A program made the position numbers and the translations under genes. A model generated the notes under the pieces. That model was not told the origin of the DNA and searched no databases. It saw nothing but the letters and a program-made list of their open reading frames with translations. This document shows positions 25,291 through 34,360 of a stretch of 64,000 nt of DNA, in pieces (the first letter of the stretch is position 1; every line of letters begins with the position of its first letter). Source of the stretch: a virus; IMG/VR virus record IMGVR_UViG_3300025118_004856, positions 1-64,000 of that record. One strand, written 5' to 3'.

Positions 25291-25392
25291 TCAAAGGGTA
25301 TATTTCGTCCCACATGAGTGGCAAAAACCGCACTTCGGGCATCTTCTACCGTCATTTATAAATTCCTGTCCACATTGTAAACATTGGATCAT
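25291..25392 (-). CDS. Mini zinc-ribbon protein (33 aa)
   Basis: MIQCLQCGQEF, then CPKCGFCHSCG: three C-x2-C pairs in 33 residues. RBS TAAGGAG eight bases upstream. Similar tiny rubredoxin/zinc-ribbon proteins are common in phages; binding partner unknown. Confidence 0.68.
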   Translation of the reverse strand: MIQCLQCGQEFINDGRRCPKCGFCHSCGTKYTL

Positions 25393-25398
25393 TTATTA

Positions 25399-25599
25399 TT
25401 ACTCCTTAAAAATTATACTCCCGACATTCAATAATAAATCACCTTCTAATAACTTTAAATTTTTATCATTGATACAATTCTTCAAATTATCTCTGGGACT
25501 TCGCCATCTACATAATCCATAAACAATATGTTCTTCATTTAAAGCTAAAATATACTCAGCAAGAAAACTCCCAACAAACCCAGTTGTCCCCGTTATCAA
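25399..25599 (-). pseudogene. 5' fragment of a second GDP-mannose-dehydratase gene
   Basis: 66 residues that closely mirror the first 60 of the neighbouring dehydratase (TGTTGFVGSFLAEYIL, VYGLCRWRS, LEGDLL), then diverge and stop. The start is TTG overlapping the RecA-like stop. It is a truncated duplicate or a remnant of replacement by a related copy. Confidence 0.75.
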
Positions 25600-26600
25600 A
25601 ATTCGACTCCTTTATATTTTCCTTTCCTCGGCATAAAACTGTCTTCAATATCATTCCAAACTTCTATCGTTCTAATATTAATAGAATCTCTCAATTTATC
25701 ATCGCCACTAATTACTTCAAAAGCCTTATCAATATCAACAATTTTTTTATCTTTATTTTTTTTCATTGGCAATTTAATACCATCTAATCCATTGTCAACA
25801 GAAGACAAATAATTTATTGATGCCTCTATATCATTGATACCATACCGATACAAAATAGGAAATTCGCATTCTCTTAAAGGCAACCCCACCTTATTCTTCT
25901 TACATCTCGCCCTAACTCTTCTACCTATTATCTTTTTAATTCCTCTTTTAGTTTTAACTATTCCTCCAGTATCATGTAACCAAAGAACTTGAGAGGCATA
26001 AAAATCCATTGCTCTCCCACCTGATCGTTTTTGTTTTTCTCCAAACATAGCCCCTATCTTATCTCTTAATTGAGAAAGTACCATAAAATGAGTTTGACTT
26101 TTATTAATATTTGAAGTTAATTTCCTAAATAAAGAAGACATCCTTTCTGCTCTTCTTGCTCCATGAAATCCTGACTCATCAAAATCACACCTGATTTCTT
26201 CAGAAGATTCTAAAGCATCAAGAGAATCTAAAACGTAAAATTTAGGTCTGTGTAACTCTTTCTTAACCACATCTAATAAATTTGTAAATAAACCACCAAT
26301 AGTAAATACATTCTCAATAAAATGCACCTTGTCTAAAGGAACTCCAATTGCTTCAGCATTAGTAAAATTAAATGCTGATTCGGATTCATGATAAATAATT
26401 TGTCCTTTAGGATATTTAAAAGCAAAATTAGCACAAGCCTCCATCGCTAACAGAGTTTTCCCGCTACTTTTATCGCCAACCACATTGCTAATTCTACCTA
26501 AAGGAAACCCCCCACCTAAAGTACAATCCAACACAGCACATCCGGAAGAGATAAAATCAAATTCTGGTTTAGACTTTTTTACTTTTATTCCTTTTTTCAT
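25596..26600 (-). CDS. UvsX/RecA-like recombinase
   Basis: 334 residues. Walker A GDKSSGKT (42-49), YHESES (the RecA catalytic Glu region), FYVLDSLDAL (Walker B) and SQLRDKIG (L1/L2 region). It forms filaments on single-stranded DNA and drives strand exchange in phage recombination-dependent replication. Next to SSB and clamp-loader genes. Confidence 0.92.
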   Translation of the reverse strand: MKKGIKVKKSKPEFDFISSGCAVLDCTLGGGFPLGRISNVVGDKSSGKTLLAMEACANFAFKYPKGQIIYHESESAFNFTNAEAIGVPLDKVHFIENVFTIGGLFTNLLDVVKKELHRPKFYVLDSLDALESSEEIRCDFDESGFHGARRAERMSSLFRKLTSNINKSQTHFMVLSQLRDKIGAMFGEKQKRSGGRAMDFYASQVLWLHDTGGIVKTKRGIKKIIGRRVRARCKKNKVGLPLRECEFPILYRYGINDIEASINYLSSVDNGLDGIKLPMKKNKDKKIVDIDKAFEVISGDDKLRDSINIRTIEVWNDIEDSFMPRKGKYKGVEF

Positions 26601-27485
26601 TTATCTTCCGCTCCTTACCTTTCGTTTCAATCTATCTCTAACAGACTCTTTTTCAGATTCTGTATCTTCTGGTTCACTACTTCTACTTTGTCTTGAACTC
26701 CTTCTTGTAGGAGGGGAATGATCTGGCACGTCTTCCTCTGGCTCTTCAGAATCTGCATCTTGTCTTGAATGACTTTCAGACTCTTTCTCTTCTTCCTCTT
26801 CTACTCCACCACCAAAAAAATCAGCCTTCAATGTATCATACGTTGGCTCATCAGCAAGCACATCAGCAAAAGATACTAACTGATCTTCCCACTCATTAGA
26901 TCCTATCTCTGAAGATTCTCTTTCTACAAAAGCCTTATACTTCGTGTGCATCCCTTTACCCTCTTTTGTCACTACAATATCATACCCGTTATCAATGTTA
27001 GCAATATCAATAGTAATGTTTTTTCTCTTATCCTCCATCTGATCAAAAATATCTACCGCCACCTGCCATCTTGACGCTGCATAAAGTTGAACTCCCTTTT
27101 TCTCATCCTCCCGATCAATAATGAAAAACAAGGTCTTTGCTCCAGGTTTAAATTGATTACATACTTTATCCTCTTCTCCCGCATCCTTAAGATTTTCATA
27201 CTCTTCGCATACTGGGCAAGGACTTACTGAAGAATTCTTTGGAGACATCTCTTTTGGGCATAAAAAATATTTCTTGCTTTGAGGATTATAATGTATCCAA
27301 ATATGACACCAGATATTAAAATCTTTATCACAAGAAGGTAAAATCCTTATGTAATTATCTCCCTCTTTAGGTGTCCATAATTCAATGTCATCAGGTAAAT
27401 CCAAATAAAAAGTTCCTCCATCTTTTACATTCTCCGCCCTCACGCTTTCAGGATTTGCCCCATAAAACTTTCTTCTTTTAGCCAT
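26601..27485 (-). CDS. Single-stranded DNA-binding protein, T4 gp32-like
   Basis: 294 residues from the ATG (MAKRRKFYG) that follows AGGAGG; a longer frame adds six residues without its own RBS. The core has a gp32-type zinc site (an upstream His, then FLCPKE and CPVC), and the C-terminal 90 residues are very acidic and Ser-rich, the usual tail for recruiting replication partners. It ends with a basic stretch, unlike T4 gp32. Confidence 0.85.
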   Translation of the reverse strand: MAKRRKFYGANPESVRAENVKDGGTFYLDLPDDIELWTPKEGDNYIRILPSCDKDFNIWCHIWIHYNPQSKKYFLCPKEMSPKNSSVSPCPVCEEYENLKDAGEEDKVCNQFKPGAKTLFFIIDREDEKKGVQLYAASRWQVAVDIFDQMEDKRKNITIDIANIDNGYDIVVTKEGKGMHTKYKAFVERESSEIGSNEWEDQLVSFADVLADEPTYDTLKADFFGGGVEEEEEKESESHSRQDADSEEPEEDVPDHSPPTRRSSRQSRSSEPEDTESEKESVRDRLKRKVRSGR

Positions 27486-27606
27486 TCCTTTCCTCCTTTT
27501 CATAATCTATCTTACTGTTAAAATAAGCACGAGTAATCAATCTCGCACCAATATAAATAATAATTAATGCTAAAACTATATATGGTATATATTTTAAATA
27601 CTCCAT
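27478..27606 (-). CDS. Single-span membrane microprotein (42 aa)
   Basis: MEYLKYIPYIVLALIIIYIG forms one membrane helix followed by a charged tail. Its end overlaps the SSB start by eight bases, and the SSB ribosome site lies inside it. Not recognised. Confidence 0.6.
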   Translation of the reverse strand: MEYLKYIPYIVLALIIIYIGARLITRAYFNSKIDYEKEERNG

Positions 27607-27608
27607 TA

Positions 27609-28073
27609 TTAATTACCTTTCTTTTTCTTTGACCGTTTATGACTATGTGACTCTCTACCAGATTTTTCAGCTTCTGTTTCAGCCCGACTCCAATAAGTAC
27701 TATTATGCAATTCTATCAAACCCCTTATCATTTCTTTTCTCTGCATGAAAGCATCCCTAACTACTCTTGATTTCTCTGCTTTCTTTTTCGCTTCATAATA
27801 ATCATCTTGTGCTGTTTGAAAATTTTTATCTAAAATTATTTGATTTTCTATAGCTTTTTCAGTTGGTTTTTTATCACCTGCCTTTAACGCATTAGTGACA
27901 TTTTCCTTATACAAATCCGCTCTCAATTCCTCCATTTCGATTTTGCATATTTCCATTTCATGAATCAAATCGGGAACCTGAGAAGCGTATTCATCATACA
28001 ACACAGGTTGATTAATACACTCCTCATCCAAATTATCTTTATCTATCTTCAAATATTTTGTGTAATCTTCCAT
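27609..28073 (-). CDS. Coiled-coil phage protein next to SSB
   Basis: 154 residues, strongly helical, with a very basic Lys/Arg/Ser tail. Position between the clamp loader and SSB/recombinase suggests a recombination or replication accessory role (for example mediator-like), but no homology is visible. It follows a conserved promoter motif with a leader of only about 11 bases. Confidence 0.6.
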   Translation of the reverse strand: MEDYTKYLKIDKDNLDEECINQPVLYDEYASQVPDLIHEMEICKIEMEELRADLYKENVTNALKAGDKKPTEKAIENQIILDKNFQTAQDDYYEAKKKAEKSRVVRDAFMQRKEMIRGLIELHNSTYWSRAETEAEKSGRESHSHKRSKKKKGN

Positions 28074-28087
28074 CTTCTCCTTTCAAT

Positions 28088-28102
28088 ATTATTATACTCA
28101 TT
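28088..28102 (-). promoter_or_regulatory. Conserved promoter-like motif AATGAGTATAAT
   Basis: Minus strand AAAAATGAGTATAATAATATTG, then AAAGGAGAAG-ATG. TATAAT lies about seven bases before a predicted start site that would give an 11-base leader. The string matches those near 6.15 kb and 34.6 kb. Confidence 0.65.
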
Positions 28103-28113
28103 TTTAAAACTAA

Positions 28114-29040
28114 CTAACCTAAATAAGCCATACTTAATCGAAGTAAAAAATCATTTCTCTGGCAAGCATAATCTAAAGGTCCAACAAAGGTATCCATTAA
28201 TTTTGTAAATCTTTCAATATCAGTATCAGTATTTTTAACATTCAATAAACAACTCCCCAGATATCCCATAACAATAGCTTTTAAAGCTTCATAATCCTGC
28301 GTCTTTGGTAAACCTTTAAAAATCTCAACTATGTTTTTCCACTTACCTCTTTTGACTATTAATCTACACAACTCTATAGCTTCAGATTCATATAAATCTT
28401 TATATACAAGATCAATAGCTTCATCTACATCTGTAACTCCGTTTAACATTCCTAATCTGGTCAATGCTTCTCTTGGGATTCCATTAGATGTTTCTACTAT
28501 TAAATTAAATATCTCATCTGAAATATTTAAATTAGCTTCCTTAATAACCCTCTCAATAACTTTTTTAATATCGGCAAATCGTAATGGCTTCACTTCATAT
28601 TCATAACAACGACTTCTTATAGTCTTCAATATCTTTTGTGGATCAGTAGAACAAAAAATAAAATGTGACCCAGCGGTAGGAGTCTCAACCGTTGTTAATA
28701 AAGCATTCTGAGATTCCTTAGTTAACATATGACATTCATCAAATATAAATACTTTTGGGGAACCATCAAAATTTCTATATTTTGAATCTTCAATAATTTG
28801 TCGGACAGTATCTATACCCCTATTATTAGCTGCATTTATATCCGCAACAGTAGTACTACCAAGCATCTTTGCTACTATCTTCCCTAAAGTAGTTTTCCCT
28901 GTACCAGCTTCACCATAAAATAAAAAAGCAGATGTTATAGAATCTTTATTCTCAAATTGTTTTTTCAAACTATCAACTATTCCTCTGTTACCAACAAAAT
29001 CATCTAAATGATCAGGTCTATAAGCTGTGTGATAAGACAT
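28114..29040 (-). CDS. Clamp loader ATPase small subunit (T4 gp44 / RFC / DnaX-like)
   Basis: 308 residues, AAA+. Walker A GEAGTGKT (43-50), Walker B DECH (101-104), sensor 1 FCSTD, and the SRC arginine-finger motif (143-145). Loads the DnaN-like clamp encoded two genes downstream. No large-subunit (gp62) gene is apparent in the window. Confidence 0.92.
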   Translation of the reverse strand: MSYHTAYRPDHLDDFVGNRGIVDSLKKQFENKDSITSAFLFYGEAGTGKTTLGKIVAKMLGSTTVADINAANNRGIDTVRQIIEDSKYRNFDGSPKVFIFDECHMLTKESQNALLTTVETPTAGSHFIFCSTDPQKILKTIRSRCYEYEVKPLRFADIKKVIERVIKEANLNISDEIFNLIVETSNGIPREALTRLGMLNGVTDVDEAIDLVYKDLYESEAIELCRLIVKRGKWKNIVEIFKGLPKTQDYEALKAIVMGYLGSCLLNVKNTDTDIERFTKLMDTFVGPLDYACQRNDFLLRLSMAYLG

Positions 29041-29044
29041 ATTT

Positions 29045-31408
29045 TTAATCCCCTAAAATTTCATTAATATCAACCATATCAAACCAATTTTCTCCTACAG
29101 AACAATCAACTTCTAAAGGTACATTTATAAAAGGTAAATCTAAATTAGTCATAATATCTTTTATCTCATTATACGAACTTTCTACTTTGTCATCTGGGAT
29201 ATAAAAAGAATTATCATCATGAATCGTCCAGCACATTCTATATCCTTTTTTTATGGACTTAATTAAAGATTTTAAAGTAAAATCTGCCGCCAATGATTGG
29301 ATCGGAGTATTTATAATTTGGTTGTAACTCAAAGGAGCATATCTCTTCCGACCAAATAATGATTCTACATAACCATTTTTATCATAAAATTTTTTAACTT
29401 TCACTTGCCATCTCTTCATTCCAGGGAACTCTTTAAATAGCTCATCCTGTAATTGTTTAGATATATCTTCTTTAATATCTAAAGACTCAGCAATTGATTT
29501 ATAGGAAGCCCCATAAAACGAAGGAAACACAAATGAATTTTTACCTTCGTGTCTTGTAGTTTCCCTACCAGTTAATTCTTTTATTCTATCCGCCCAGAAC
29601 TGATGCATATCATATTTTTCTTTAATATATTTAATCAATGTACTGTCCTTTGATTCCATAGCCATACCCCTAACTTCCGCACCACTATAATCAAAAGACA
29701 TAATCAAATGATCTTTAGGAGCATTAAACATTCCCCGAATAAATCTATTTTTCCTCTTTGGAATATTTTGCATATTCGGATTCGTACCTGACAACCTACC
29801 TGTCCCAGTAAGATGAAGATTAAAACTTGGGTGCAATAATCCATCATCATAAAGAACATCTTCAAGCCCATCTACATAAGTCGACAACAACTTCGCTAAC
29901 CCACGATACTCCAATAAAAATTCACAGAAAGGTTCTTTTTTATAATGTTCTAATACTTCCTTATCCACACTATTCTTACCTTTAGCAGTTTTCTTAATTG
30001 ATTTCAATTTTAACACATTAAATAAAATTTTAGATATTTGATCTGGTGAATTTAAATCCTTAATATCTGTCAAAATAATTCCATTTCTTTTCAGAATATC
30101 TTTTAAATTTTTTATTGCTATTGTCTGTTTACTAATTAATTTACCCCTAATATCTTTCACTACAGATTTATCAACTAGAACACCTTCTATTTCAGAATCA
30201 AGTATAGTATCTGTCCCAGGAAGTAATAAATCATAATAAATTTTAGATTGTTTATCATCTGTATCCATATAAATCCATTTGCATTCTTCTAATGCAAAAG
30301 TTAATCGGGCATCTCTTCCCTGATAATCATGTAATAATGTTGTAGGACACCTCCTCATATCTTTTTTATATTTATTAGCTTCTTTAATTTTACCAACCCC
30401 AAAATTAACAAATGATTGAAACTCAAGATTATTCGTACCTTTTCGTGAATCTTCTAAATAAGAAACCAACATCATATCTCTAATGTCACCTGTTATATCA
30501 ACTCCTAATCTGTTGACCGCCCAATCTTTTTCAAACTTATAATTAAAAAATACTTTAGGACAATCAGAATTAAACAATTCATCAAACTCAAATACTAATT
30601 CTTTCCACTGCTCATCACTCCAATTACCTTCCATAAGAAACGTATATGATTCATTTGCCCCAATAGCTATCCCGCAACTAACAATAACTGAATCTTCATT
30701 ATATGGACGCAATGGGTATGTTTCCCAATCTAAAGCAAATTTTAAACTATCCTTTCTTATACTTCTTAATACATCAATAACATCATCAAACTCTTCTAAT
30801 ACAGTATTACCTTTAGTGAAATCATTTAACTTTAAATCTTTATTCTTTAAAATTTTTAATTTCGATAAATCATTTTCAAAGATAGTTTTATATTCATAAT
30901 CTTTTAATACTTTGGTTGGATGATAGGTAGGAACTATATAGCAATTGTAATCTGTGGACAATAATTGGTAACCACTATATTTAGAAACAGCACTCTCATT
31001 TAAAATAGCCTTACAAGCCACCCCTCCTAACAAAACCATTATCTTTGGTTGAACTTGCTTAATATCTTCCTGAAGGAATTTAAAACAGCATTTTATTTCT
31101 TTAGCAGTAGGAGTTCTATTTTTTTCTGGTCTGCATCTTACACTGTTAGTTATAAAACAATCTTCAGCTTTAATCTTAAATTTCTTTAAAGTATTTCTTA
31201 ACAACTCCCCAGATTTCCCAAGGAAAGGTCTGCCTTGTCTATCTTCCTCCCGCATAGGAGCTTCGCCAATAATCATAATGTCAGCTTCAGAATTGCCCGA
31301 TCCTTTCATTACAGGAGTCTTACAGTTCTTATCTAACTTACAAACCGAGCAGTCATAAACTGACCCAGTGCTTTTCGATTTTTTAATTCTAACAGGGAAA
31401 AAAGACAT
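29045..31408 (-). CDS. Uracil-DNA glycosylase / DNA polymerase I fusion
   Basis: 787 residues. Residues about 15-190 form a family-4-type uracil-DNA glycosylase: cysteines for an Fe-S cluster (CSVCKLDKNC, RCRP, CCF), GEAPMREED, and YHP near the end. It is followed by a 3'-5' exonuclease (FALDWE, HDYQGRD) and a family A polymerase: LTGTGRLSG, motif A DYSGAEVR, the finger helix and motif C HDD near the C-terminus. This fused layout is known from some phages such as SPO1. The usual G of the glycosylase motif GEAPG is M here. Confidence 0.92.
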   Translation of the reverse strand: MSFFPVRIKKSKSTGSVYDCSVCKLDKNCKTPVMKGSGNSEADIMIIGEAPMREEDRQGRPFLGKSGELLRNTLKKFKIKAEDCFITNSVRCRPEKNRTPTAKEIKCCFKFLQEDIKQVQPKIMVLLGGVACKAILNESAVSKYSGYQLLSTDYNCYIVPTYHPTKVLKDYEYKTIFENDLSKLKILKNKDLKLNDFTKGNTVLEEFDDVIDVLRSIRKDSLKFALDWETYPLRPYNEDSVIVSCGIAIGANESYTFLMEGNWSDEQWKELVFEFDELFNSDCPKVFFNYKFEKDWAVNRLGVDITGDIRDMMLVSYLEDSRKGTNNLEFQSFVNFGVGKIKEANKYKKDMRRCPTTLLHDYQGRDARLTFALEECKWIYMDTDDKQSKIYYDLLLPGTDTILDSEIEGVLVDKSVVKDIRGKLISKQTIAIKNLKDILKRNGIILTDIKDLNSPDQISKILFNVLKLKSIKKTAKGKNSVDKEVLEHYKKEPFCEFLLEYRGLAKLLSTYVDGLEDVLYDDGLLHPSFNLHLTGTGRLSGTNPNMQNIPKRKNRFIRGMFNAPKDHLIMSFDYSGAEVRGMAMESKDSTLIKYIKEKYDMHQFWADRIKELTGRETTRHEGKNSFVFPSFYGASYKSIAESLDIKEDISKQLQDELFKEFPGMKRWQVKVKKFYDKNGYVESLFGRKRYAPLSYNQIINTPIQSLAADFTLKSLIKSIKKGYRMCWTIHDDNSFYIPDDKVESSYNEIKDIMTNLDLPFINVPLEVDCSVGENWFDMVDINEILGD

Positions 31409-32497
31409 TTAACCTACAAGACTAACAAGAATATCAATTTTAGAATCTTCCGCAATAAAATACAAAACTTTAGCCTTACCAGAATCAACAACACCAAATT
31501 TATCACTAATTTTACTACAAGAAAATAATGATGGAATAAATACTTCTACTTCATCCTTTATTTTACAACCCTTAACCTCTACCTTCTCATTTAAATGACT
31601 GAACGATTTATTATCTAAATCGAACTCAACGCCACCCTTATCAAATTTTAATGAGCAATTCTTGTCTATCAATCCTTGGCTAACTAAATTTATTCTTTCA
31701 AAACAATCTAAGAATTCATCAACTATATTTATAACATCAGTTTTTAAATGTTTTTTAAATGAAGTAAACGTACCTTTACAATCAGGAAACTTAACATCTG
31801 GAATAGAATGAATAACCTCAACCTTATTTCCTTTTGTCCCATAAGCAGTAATAAAATTATCAAACACTTCTATTGTTTCTAATTCTGAAATCAACCGTAT
31901 TAACTCAATACAAAAAGATTTAGGAATAAAAATATCAGATTTCAAATCTAATTTAATTTTGGCTCTTGAAATAATTCTACCATTTGTAGCATATATATAA
32001 TCTGAAGTAGCTAATAAACCTATATAATGCGGAAATAATTGATCATCACCAGTAAAAGGTAATAAATCTCTAACAGCCTTAATAAATTTTTCTGTTATAA
32101 TTAAAGTAGTAGTTGGCTTATCATTCTCACCAATAACAGGACAATTAAAATCCTTTGCGGGCAACCCCTGCAATTTATTAACAGATTTCCCAGAAGTAAT
32201 AGTCACCAAATTATCTTTATTAGTTTTAAATTTTATATCTTTTTTTAATGTTGAAACAAATCTGTACAAAAAATCTCCTGGCACAGCCAAATCAAAATCC
32301 ACATCTGTATCCGCTCCAACATAGAGCTCACCATTATAAGCTTCAACTCTTTTATCATTAAAACAAAAATGAGTTAATATAGGAGAATACGGTTTATTTG
32401 AGCCTCCAATAATCCATTCGGCACAATATCTATTCCAAGGTATAGATAAAGCAGGTCTTACTAAATTTAATGATGCTAATAAATCAGCTGTTTTCAT
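31409..32497 (-). CDS. DnaN-like sliding clamp
   Basis: 362 residues, the length of bacterial beta clamps, with the three-repeat strand-rich pattern (for example KPTTTLIITEKFIKAVRDLLPF at the second domain; split as TTLIITEKF). Lies directly behind the polymerase and is the probable processivity factor. Similarity is moderate, and the call rests on length, fold pattern and position. Confidence 0.75.
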   Translation of the reverse strand: MKTADLLASLNLVRPALSIPWNRYCAEWIIGGSNKPYSPILTHFCFNDKRVEAYNGELYVGADTDVDFDLAVPGDFLYRFVSTLKKDIKFKTNKDNLVTITSGKSVNKLQGLPAKDFNCPVIGENDKPTTTLIITEKFIKAVRDLLPFTGDDQLFPHYIGLLATSDYIYATNGRIISRAKIKLDLKSDIFIPKSFCIELIRLISELETIEVFDNFITAYGTKGNKVEVIHSIPDVKFPDCKGTFTSFKKHLKTDVINIVDEFLDCFERINLVSQGLIDKNCSLKFDKGGVEFDLDNKSFSHLNEKVEVKGCKIKDEVEVFIPSLFSCSKISDKFGVVDSGKAKVLYFIAEDSKIDILVSLVG

Positions 32498-32649
32498 TTA
32501 ATTCCTTTCGAATAAAGTTTTATTAATTTTCTTATACCATTTTTATTAACACGTCCAGAATCCACAAAAGACGTTAATATTTTAGCATCATTTTCACGTA
32601 ACATTTTAGCCCTTGTTAATCTATGAACAAATGCAAAATATATTTTCAC
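32494..32649 (-). CDS. Small basic protein or gene remnant (51 aa)
   Basis: GTG-started, beginning VKIYFAFVHRL; rich in Lys/Arg. Its TGA overlaps the clamp ATG (ATGA), and its start overlaps the end of the restriction endonuclease gene. It may be the surviving 3' part of a phage gene cut by the restriction-modification insertion, or a complete small gene. Confidence 0.5.
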   Translation of the reverse strand: MKIYFAFVHRLTRAKMLRENDAKILTSFVDSGRVNKNGIRKLIKLYSKGIK

Positions 32650-33842
32650 TCCATATTTACCAACTTATGTAATTGAACACTTACAACTGGGTATAAAATA
32701 TTATACTCACCCATTAAACCCATTAATTGTCTACATGAAAACATATTTAAAACTGGAGAAAAAGCAACATTTGCATGATCTGGGAAAAGCCAATGAATTA
32801 CCGATACCGCTTTTACAAAATCTTTATGATCTTGAATAACAAATTTTACCCAATCATCTTTATGCAGAGCTGTTTTGAATATCTCATCTTTCTTAATCCC
32901 AGAAGTAGAAAGCGCATAATACCTTTTAATTTGAGGATTGTTTTTAATTTTTCTTTCAACAATGTCCGTTACCAGCTGCAATGATATTTCTTTTCCTGGT
33001 CCATGTTTTACCTCAACAGACTCAACAATATTATCTTCTCCGTCCAATATGTCAATATCTCCAGCCGCATGTTTGTCAGGGCCTGTATGTCTTCCTATTT
33101 CCATTGTTTTATTGTGATAACGATTAATCTCTTTCATCAAGCACTCATAAATAGCCGCTATTGCAAGCACTGGAAGTCTAGCAGCACCATGTGTATGATC
33201 TGTATAACTATAGTAAAAATGCTTTTGTAATGCCGAGATAATTATATTAATACTTGGCTCTACTTCAGAAGCAACCAACGAAGGGATTTTTTTTATTGAT
33301 GACAATATATGATCCATCTGCAATATTATTCTACAAAAAAGCGCAAGGAGATAATCTTTGGGGTTCTTTCCTTTTTCATTAATATCATTTAAAATTTGCA
33401 GGAAAGCTTTTTTTAGTTTTTCAGGTGATATTTTACCAGGGTAACTGAGGTTATATGGTTCTGGCTGTTCCAGGCTTCTAGTGAGCCAACCGGACTCAAC
33501 CATGTAAGGGAAAATATGCTTGCCATCCATGGTGATTTTTTTCAGTGCTGGTGTAATATATGCTGTATCAATGGTCCGTCCGGAAAATCCCTCCGCAAGT
33601 TGCTGCTGATGATACCTTACGTCTTGAGATTCGTTTTTTATTTTATACGTCAATAGAGTTATAAGTACCGTTGTTACTGCTTTACGTTTATAGCAATATT
33701 CTGCAACAATATCTAAACAGTTATTGGCATGGAAGGAAAGACGCTTATTAATAGAGTTCCCATTATCGATTTCTCTTTCGCTGTGTGCCTCTCCGTATAT
33801 TTCCAATACAAACTTGCCATAGTCAAATGCCATTACAGTCAC
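32646..33842 (-). CDS. Type II restriction endonuclease, apparently without its methyltransferase
   Basis: 398 residues. Core GDIDILDGEDNIVESVEVKHG region: D262/D264 and E277-x-K279 fit the PD-(D/E)XK active site. The remainder is helical, like restriction enzymes encoded beside 5-methylcytosine methyltransferases. The upstream gene is such a methyltransferase but reduced to its first third. The frame is full length and intact. The start may be the ATG three codons in; neither has a strong RBS. Cleavage site unknown. Confidence 0.68.
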   Translation of the reverse strand: MTVMAFDYGKFVLEIYGEAHSEREIDNGNSINKRLSFHANNCLDIVAEYCYKRKAVTTVLITLLTYKIKNESQDVRYHQQQLAEGFSGRTIDTAYITPALKKITMDGKHIFPYMVESGWLTRSLEQPEPYNLSYPGKISPEKLKKAFLQILNDINEKGKNPKDYLLALFCRIILQMDHILSSIKKIPSLVASEVEPSINIIISALQKHFYYSYTDHTHGAARLPVLAIAAIYECLMKEINRYHNKTMEIGRHTGPDKHAAGDIDILDGEDNIVESVEVKHGPGKEISLQLVTDIVERKIKNNPQIKRYYALSTSGIKKDEIFKTALHKDDWVKFVIQDHKDFVKAVSVIHWLFPDHANVAFSPVLNMFSCRQLMGLMGEYNILYPVVSVQLHKLVNME

Positions 33843-33846
33843 TCAC

Positions 33847-34167
33847 TTAAATATTTAAAATAGTTGAACTCATTTTCCCATACCCTCTTGGAAAGGGATA
33901 ACAGGACATAAAATATCCCTTTTCGATTGTTCTGTTTGTATAAGAAGATCTTAAATCAAATCTCATATTCCAAATTTCTTGGATAAACTCTTTTTTTTGA
34001 TTTTCTTTTCCATTCAAATTGTTTGATGGATGCGATAATGTTTCCGAAAATACTTTTTCAATTTCAACACACGCTAAAATATCAAAGCCTGCCTGGTGGA
34101 ATCCTATATCTAGCCCACCAGCTCCAGAAAACAAAGAAAGGGTTCTAATTTGACATTTTGTGGCCAT
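33847..34167 (-). pseudogene. Truncated C5-cytosine DNA methyltransferase
   Basis: About 106 residues from the ATG (MATKCQIRT) that follows GGGGGAG; a longer frame starts 36 bases earlier. LSLFSGAGGLDIGF is motif I and ACVEIE motif II of Dcm-type enzymes. The catalytic PC motif, ENV, QRR and the recognition domain are absent; the remaining 50 residues do not follow the family. An A8 run near 33990 and a plausible continuation in another frame point to decay by deletion plus frameshift. Confidence 0.75.
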
Positions 34168-34258
34168 AACATCCAACTCCCCCTGAACTGAAAAGTGTGA
34201 CATATGTAAGTTCCTTGTTCTTCAGCATATCGTCTTATTACCCAAATAAGAATATATT

Positions 34259-34360
34259 TTATTGAACTCTTGACCTCTTCAAAGTTCTTGTTTTGGTTCC
34301 GCTTTTCTTTTCGCCTTTTGCACTTTTTTTAGATTTCTTTTTTGCTGTAGTTTTTGCCAT
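34259..34360 (-). CDS. Possible in-frame internal product: 33-aa basic peptide
   Basis: The ATG of MAKTTAKKKSKKS lies eight bases after a perfect AAAGGAGG inside the longer gene and in the same frame. This would give the histone-like tail as a free peptide. The alternative is that the RBS-like sequence is just AAG/GAG Lys/Glu codons (IRKEEKK). Confidence 0.45.
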   Translation of the reverse strand: MAKTTAKKKSKKSAKGEKKSGTKTRTLKRSRVQ

